From an uncultured Thermomicrobiales bacterium (GTDB lineage Bacteria; Chloroflexota; Chloroflexia; Thermomicrobiales; Thermomicrobiaceae): DNA of 8,839 bases. The DNA is taken from assembly GCA_937891245.1 (NCBI GenBank), contig CALAGB010000412.1, positions 1 through 8,839 on the forward strand. Reading direction: 5' to 3'. The translations under genes and the position numbers were made by a program. The notes under the pieces are model-generated. The model was not told where the DNA came from. It saw nothing but the letters and a program-made list of their open reading frames with translations, and searched no databases. Positions 6,347 through 8,839 of this stretch are shown piece after piece; position 1 is the stretch's first letter; each line of letters opens with the position of its first letter.

Positions 6347-7639
6347 ATGTTCGAGGAAGAAACCAACCAGATTCGCGATACGATCGCCGCCCGGCGCGAC
6401 GACCTCGTGGAACTTGCGAGCACGCTGATCGCCTTTCCAACCGTCAGCCCACCGGGGCGCAATACGGGTGAGGCGCAGGCGTTCGTCGCGTCGTATCTCG
6501 CCGGGCTCGGTTTTGCGGTCGAACAGTTTGATGTCTATCCGGGCGATCCGAACGTTGTTGGGCGACTCGCTGGTTCCGCCCCCGAGTCGAGCGCGTCGTT
6601 GCTGATCAACGGGCATATCGATGTCGCGGAAGTCGGCTCACCTGAGCTCTGGACTCGCTCGCCATTTGAACCAGCGGTTGTGACTGGTCGCCTCTCTGGC
6701 CGGGGCGCGACCGACATGAAGGGGCCGCTGGCGGCGGCGCTCCTGGCGATTCGGGTGGTTCGCGAACTCGGGATTGACTTGCGGGGCGACCTGCTCTTCG
6801 AGTCGGTGATCGGTGAGGAACAGGGCGAAGCGGGCACGCTGACGTGCATCGAGCGCGGCTACGCGGCCGACCTTGCGCTCGTTGCCGAGCCGACCAACCT
6901 GACGATCTCCGGTCAGGGCGGTGTCATTACCGGTTGGATCGAGATTCAGAGTCCGGAGACGCTGCACGACGGCATGCGCTCGCGCGTGATCCACGCTGGT
7001 GGCGGAATACGCGGGGCCAACGCGATCGAGAAGATGATGAAAATGATCGCGGCGCTGCAGGAGCTTGAGCGTGACTGGGCGGTGCTGAAGCGCTATCCCG
7101 GCTTCGGCCCCGGCGCGAATACGATCAATCCGGCCGTCATTGAAGGCGGACGGCACCCGGCCTTCATGGCCGATCGCTGCGCGTTGTGGATCACAGTCCA
7201 TTTTTACCCGGATGAGCGTTGGGAGACAGTGACGGCCGAGATCGAGGATCACCTGCTGCGCGCCGCCGCTGCCGATTCCTGGCTGCGCGATCATCCGCCC
7301 ACCTTTCGCTGGGGCGGCCGTTCGATGATCGAGGATCGCGGCGAGATCTTTCCGGCCTCCGCCTTTGATCGCGAGCATCCCGGCGTCCGGGCGCTGGCGG
7401 ACGCGCACGAAGCAGTGCATGCCATAGCGCCGGGCTACGCGATGTGGCCTTCGGTCAGCGACGCGGGCTGGCTCGCCTCGGCCGGCATGCAGACGGTGAT
7501 TTACGGACCGGGACAGCTGGCGCAGGCACATGTGATCGACGAGTGGATCGAAATCGATGCGTTGATGCGCGCCGCGCAGGTGTATGCCGAGCTGATCGTG
7601 CGCTGGTGTAACAGTCCAAAACCGGCGGCCCCGAAGTGA
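6347..7639 (+). CDS. ylmB: M20 metallohydrolase, probable formylaminopyrimidine deformylase (YlmB-like)
   Basis: The 430-residue protein is a complete M20 (ArgE/DapE) hydrolase. Predicted two-metal ligands and catalytic residues are H90 and D92 in GHIDV, D123 in GRGATDMKG, the pair E157/E158 in GEEQGEAG, E181 in AEPTN and H395 in QAHVIDE. The segment of about 190-310 between the two catalytic halves is the usual lid/dimerisation domain. There is no signal peptide, so it acts in the cytoplasm. From motifs alone it could be an acetylornithine or succinyl-diaminopimelate deacylase. Its position behind a TPP riboswitch and directly before ThiZ/ThiX-like genes points to YlmB, which removes the formyl group from N-formyl-4-amino-5-aminomethyl-2-methylpyrimidine in thiamine salvage. 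B. subtilis YlmB is of similar length. The ATG has GAGGG 7 nt upstream. The stop overlaps the GTG of the next gene by 3 nt within GTGA. The family is certain, the substrate inferred from context. Confidence 0.85.
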   Translation: MFEEETNQIRDTIAARRDDLVELASTLIAFPTVSPPGRNTGEAQAFVASYLAGLGFAVEQFDVYPGDPNVVGRLAGSAPESSASLLINGHIDVAEVGSPELWTRSPFEPAVVTGRLSGRGATDMKGPLAAALLAIRVVRELGIDLRGDLLFESVIGEEQGEAGTLTCIERGYAADLALVAEPTNLTISGQGGVITGWIEIQSPETLHDGMRSRVIHAGGGIRGANAIEKMMKMIAALQELERDWAVLKRYPGFGPGANTINPAVIEGGRHPAFMADRCALWITVHFYPDERWETVTAEIEDHLLRAAAADSWLRDHPPTFRWGGRSMIEDRGEIFPASAFDREHPGVRALADAHEAVHAIAPGYAMWPSVSDAGWLASAGMQTVIYGPGQLAQAHVIDEWIEIDALMRAAQVYAELIVRWCNSPKPAAPK

Positions 7640-8418
7640 GCCCCCCGAGCGTGCTCGAGATCGACGGCGTCACCAAGTACTTTCGCGGTCGAGGCGGTGA
7701 TGTCCACGCGCTCGCCCCGATCGATCTGAGCGTGGCTCGTGGTGAATTCGTCAGCATCGTCGGGCCGAGCGGTTGCGGCAAGAGCACGCTCCTGAATATC
7801 GTCGCCGGGCTCGAACAGCCGAGTAGCGGCCGCATCCTCTTCGACGGCCTGCCGGCCGAGCGGCGGCTCGGTCGTACCGCCTACATGCATCAAAAAGATC
7901 TCCTCCTGCCCTGGCGCACCGTACGCCAGAACGTGACGCTCGGACTGGAGGTCGCCGGTGTGCGCAAGGAGACGGCCGCTGAACGCGCGGCGGCGCTCTT
8001 CGAACCGTTCGGCCTGAGCGGCTTCGAGGAGAGCTATCCGGCCACGCTCTCGGGCGGCATGCGCCAGCGCGCCGCCTTCCTGCGGACGGTGCTGACCGAG
8101 CAGCCGTTGATGCTGCTTGATGAGCCGTTCGGCGCGCTTGATGCCCTGACGCGCGCCAGTATGCAGGAATGGCTTCTCGAGCTCTGGGAGGGCCTGGGGC
8201 GCACGATCGTCTTTATCACGCACGATGTCGAAGAGGCCGTGCTGCTCTCCGATCGCGTCTGCGTCATGAGCGCCCGTCCCGGTCGCATGGTGCTCGAGCG
8301 CCCGATCGACCTGCCGCGCCCACGCCGCTACGAGATGGTGACCGAGCCGCGCTTCGTCGCGCTCAAATCAGAACTGCTGGCGGCGCTGCGCGCCCCCGAA
8401 AGCGCCGGTGTGCGGTGA
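7636..8418 (+). CDS. thiZ: ABC transporter ATP-binding protein, ThiZ-like
   Basis: The 260-residue ATPase powers import and carries every ABC motif: Walker A GPSGCGKST (43-51), Q-loop Q86 in MHQKDLLLPW, signature LSGGMRQ (138-144), Walker B LMLLDEP (158-164), D-loop ALD and switch histidine H196 in ITHDVEEA. The DLLLPW stretch after the Q-loop is typical of the nitrate/sulfonate/taurine/pyrimidine importer group (SsuB, TauB, ThiZ). The GTG start sits in GTGA, overlapping the hydrolase stop, and its own stop overlaps the permease start in the same way, so the three are probably translationally coupled. The TPP riboswitch favours ThiZ (HMP or formylaminopyrimidine uptake) over sulfonate or nitrate import. 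The ABC role is certain, the substrate inferred. Confidence 0.9.
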   Translation: MSPPSVLEIDGVTKYFRGRGGDVHALAPIDLSVARGEFVSIVGPSGCGKSTLLNIVAGLEQPSSGRILFDGLPAERRLGRTAYMHQKDLLLPWRTVRQNVTLGLEVAGVRKETAAERAAALFEPFGLSGFEESYPATLSGGMRQRAAFLRTVLTEQPLMLLDEPFGALDALTRASMQEWLLELWEGLGRTIVFITHDVEEAVLLSDRVCVMSARPGRMVLERPIDLPRPRRYEMVTEPRFVALKSELLAALRAPESAGVR

Positions 8419-8810
8419 CGAAGAGCAGTCGCGCCTGGGCGCGCACCATCGCCTGGGGCATCCCATCCCTTCTGATCGTGATGGCGATTGTTGCCTGGGA
8501 GCTGATCGTCCGACTGAGCGACACACCGCGCTGGTTTCTACCGCCACCGTCCGCGATCCTCTCGACCTTGTTCGACGATCGCCGCTTGATGCTCCACCAC
8601 ACCTGGGTGACGCTCGAAGAGTTACTGCTGGGCTTCGCGATATCGGTCGTGCTCGGCATCGCCTTTGCCCTGGCGATCGCCGCTTCTCGCATCGTCGAGC
8701 GCGCCTTCTACCCGTTCGTCGTCGCCTCTCAGGCGATCCCGATCATCGCGCTGGCGCCGATTCTGTTGATCTGGTTCGGCTATGGTCTGACGCCGAAGGT
8801 GATCGTGGTC
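8415..8810 (+). CDS. thiX: ABC transporter permease, ThiX-like, 5' part only
   Basis: The frame opens with GTG at 8415, overlapping the ATPase stop in GTGA, and stays open for 132 codons until the adapter at 8811. Residues after V132 would be adapter-encoded and are excluded. The N-terminal half of a binding-protein-dependent permease of the SsuC/ThiX type is visible: a first membrane helix (about 16-32), WFLPPPSAIL (40-49), TLEELLLGF leading into a second helix (about 70-91), and SQAIPIIALAPILLIWFGYG (105-124) in the third. The EAA loop that contacts the ATPase is expected just past the cut. Family members are about 250-280 residues, so roughly half is missing. It would form the membrane channel with the adjacent ATPase. 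Confidence 0.88.
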
Positions 8811-8839
8811 AGATCGGAAGAGCACACGTCTGAACTCCA
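8811..8839. other. Illumina TruSeq adapter (non-genomic)
   Basis: From AGATCGGAAGAGC onward the 29 bases match the start of the TruSeq adapter, the reverse complement of the stem at 15-48. The genomic insert ends at 8810. Frames running through this point gain false C-terminal residues or a false stop. Confidence 0.98.

Noticed and set aside
6638..8223. Long minus-strand frames 6638-7531 and 7501-8223
   Set aside because: They are antisense to the M20 and ABC ATPase genes, whose catalytic motifs are all intact on the plus strand.
8408..8833. Plus-strand frame 8408-8833 as the last gene
   Set aside because: It is out of frame with the permease sequence and ends inside the adapter. The frame from GTG 8415 carries the membrane-helix and SQxxP permease pattern.
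1..8839. CRISPR array, tRNA, rRNA, transposase or integrase
   Set aside because: I saw no regularly spaced direct repeats, no tRNA cloverleaf with a T-loop motif, no rRNA and no transposase or integrase motifs.

Overview
The insert spans 49-8810 and is flanked on both sides by the same Illumina TruSeq index-adapter sequence (1-48 and 8811-8839), so both outermost genes are cut by library construction and not by biology. The DNA is GC-rich and densely coded, with overlapping start/stop codons and frequent GTG starts. The gene styles (type 2 PyrF, large TPR protein, degenerate PP2C-like protein, TTGACA/TAGAGT promoter) suggest an uncultured Chloroflexota, possibly related to Thermomicrobia. That placement is an impression, not something proven by the sequence.

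Left half, minus strand (4620 down to 49): three genes in one direction. First comes a PLP-dependent threonine/serine dehydratase-like enzyme (4620-3640). After 51 nt comes a 698-residue tetratricopeptide-repeat protein (3588-1492). After a 216-nt gap comes a protein with a PP2C-like fold pattern followed by an acidic linker and one membrane helix (1275-49, cut by the adapter). The PP2C-like protein appears to lack the metal-binding aspartate motifs, so it may be a pseudophosphatase. The 216-nt gap holds a possible terminator, a possible promoter and a cluster of six GTAC tetramers including a 25-bp near-perfect palindrome.

Middle: a divergent intergenic region (4621-4795) separates the dehydratase from pyrF (4796-5632, plus strand), encoding orotidine 5'-phosphate decarboxylase. 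A gene-free stretch of about 450 bp (5633-6079) follows. It holds two nested inverted repeats that look like a dispersed intergenic element.

Right half, plus strand: the clearest biological story. A strong promoter (TTGACA-17-TAGAGT, 6080-6108) drives a TPP riboswitch (about 6131-6235). The riboswitch is followed by an intrinsic terminator (6248-6284), and the terminator's 5' arm can alternatively pair with the conserved 3' part of the riboswitch. Behind this switch lie three translationally coupled genes: an M20 metallohydrolase (6347-7639), an ABC ATPase of the SsuB/TauB/ThiZ type (7636-8418) and the first 132 codons of an ABC permease (8415-8810). The combination reads as a thiamine pyrimidine salvage operon. 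The ABC system (ThiXYZ-like) would import formylaminopyrimidine or a related thiamine breakdown product, and the M20 enzyme would be the YlmB-like deformylase. TPP shortage would permit read-through. The substrate-binding protein (ThiY-like) is expected just beyond the right end.
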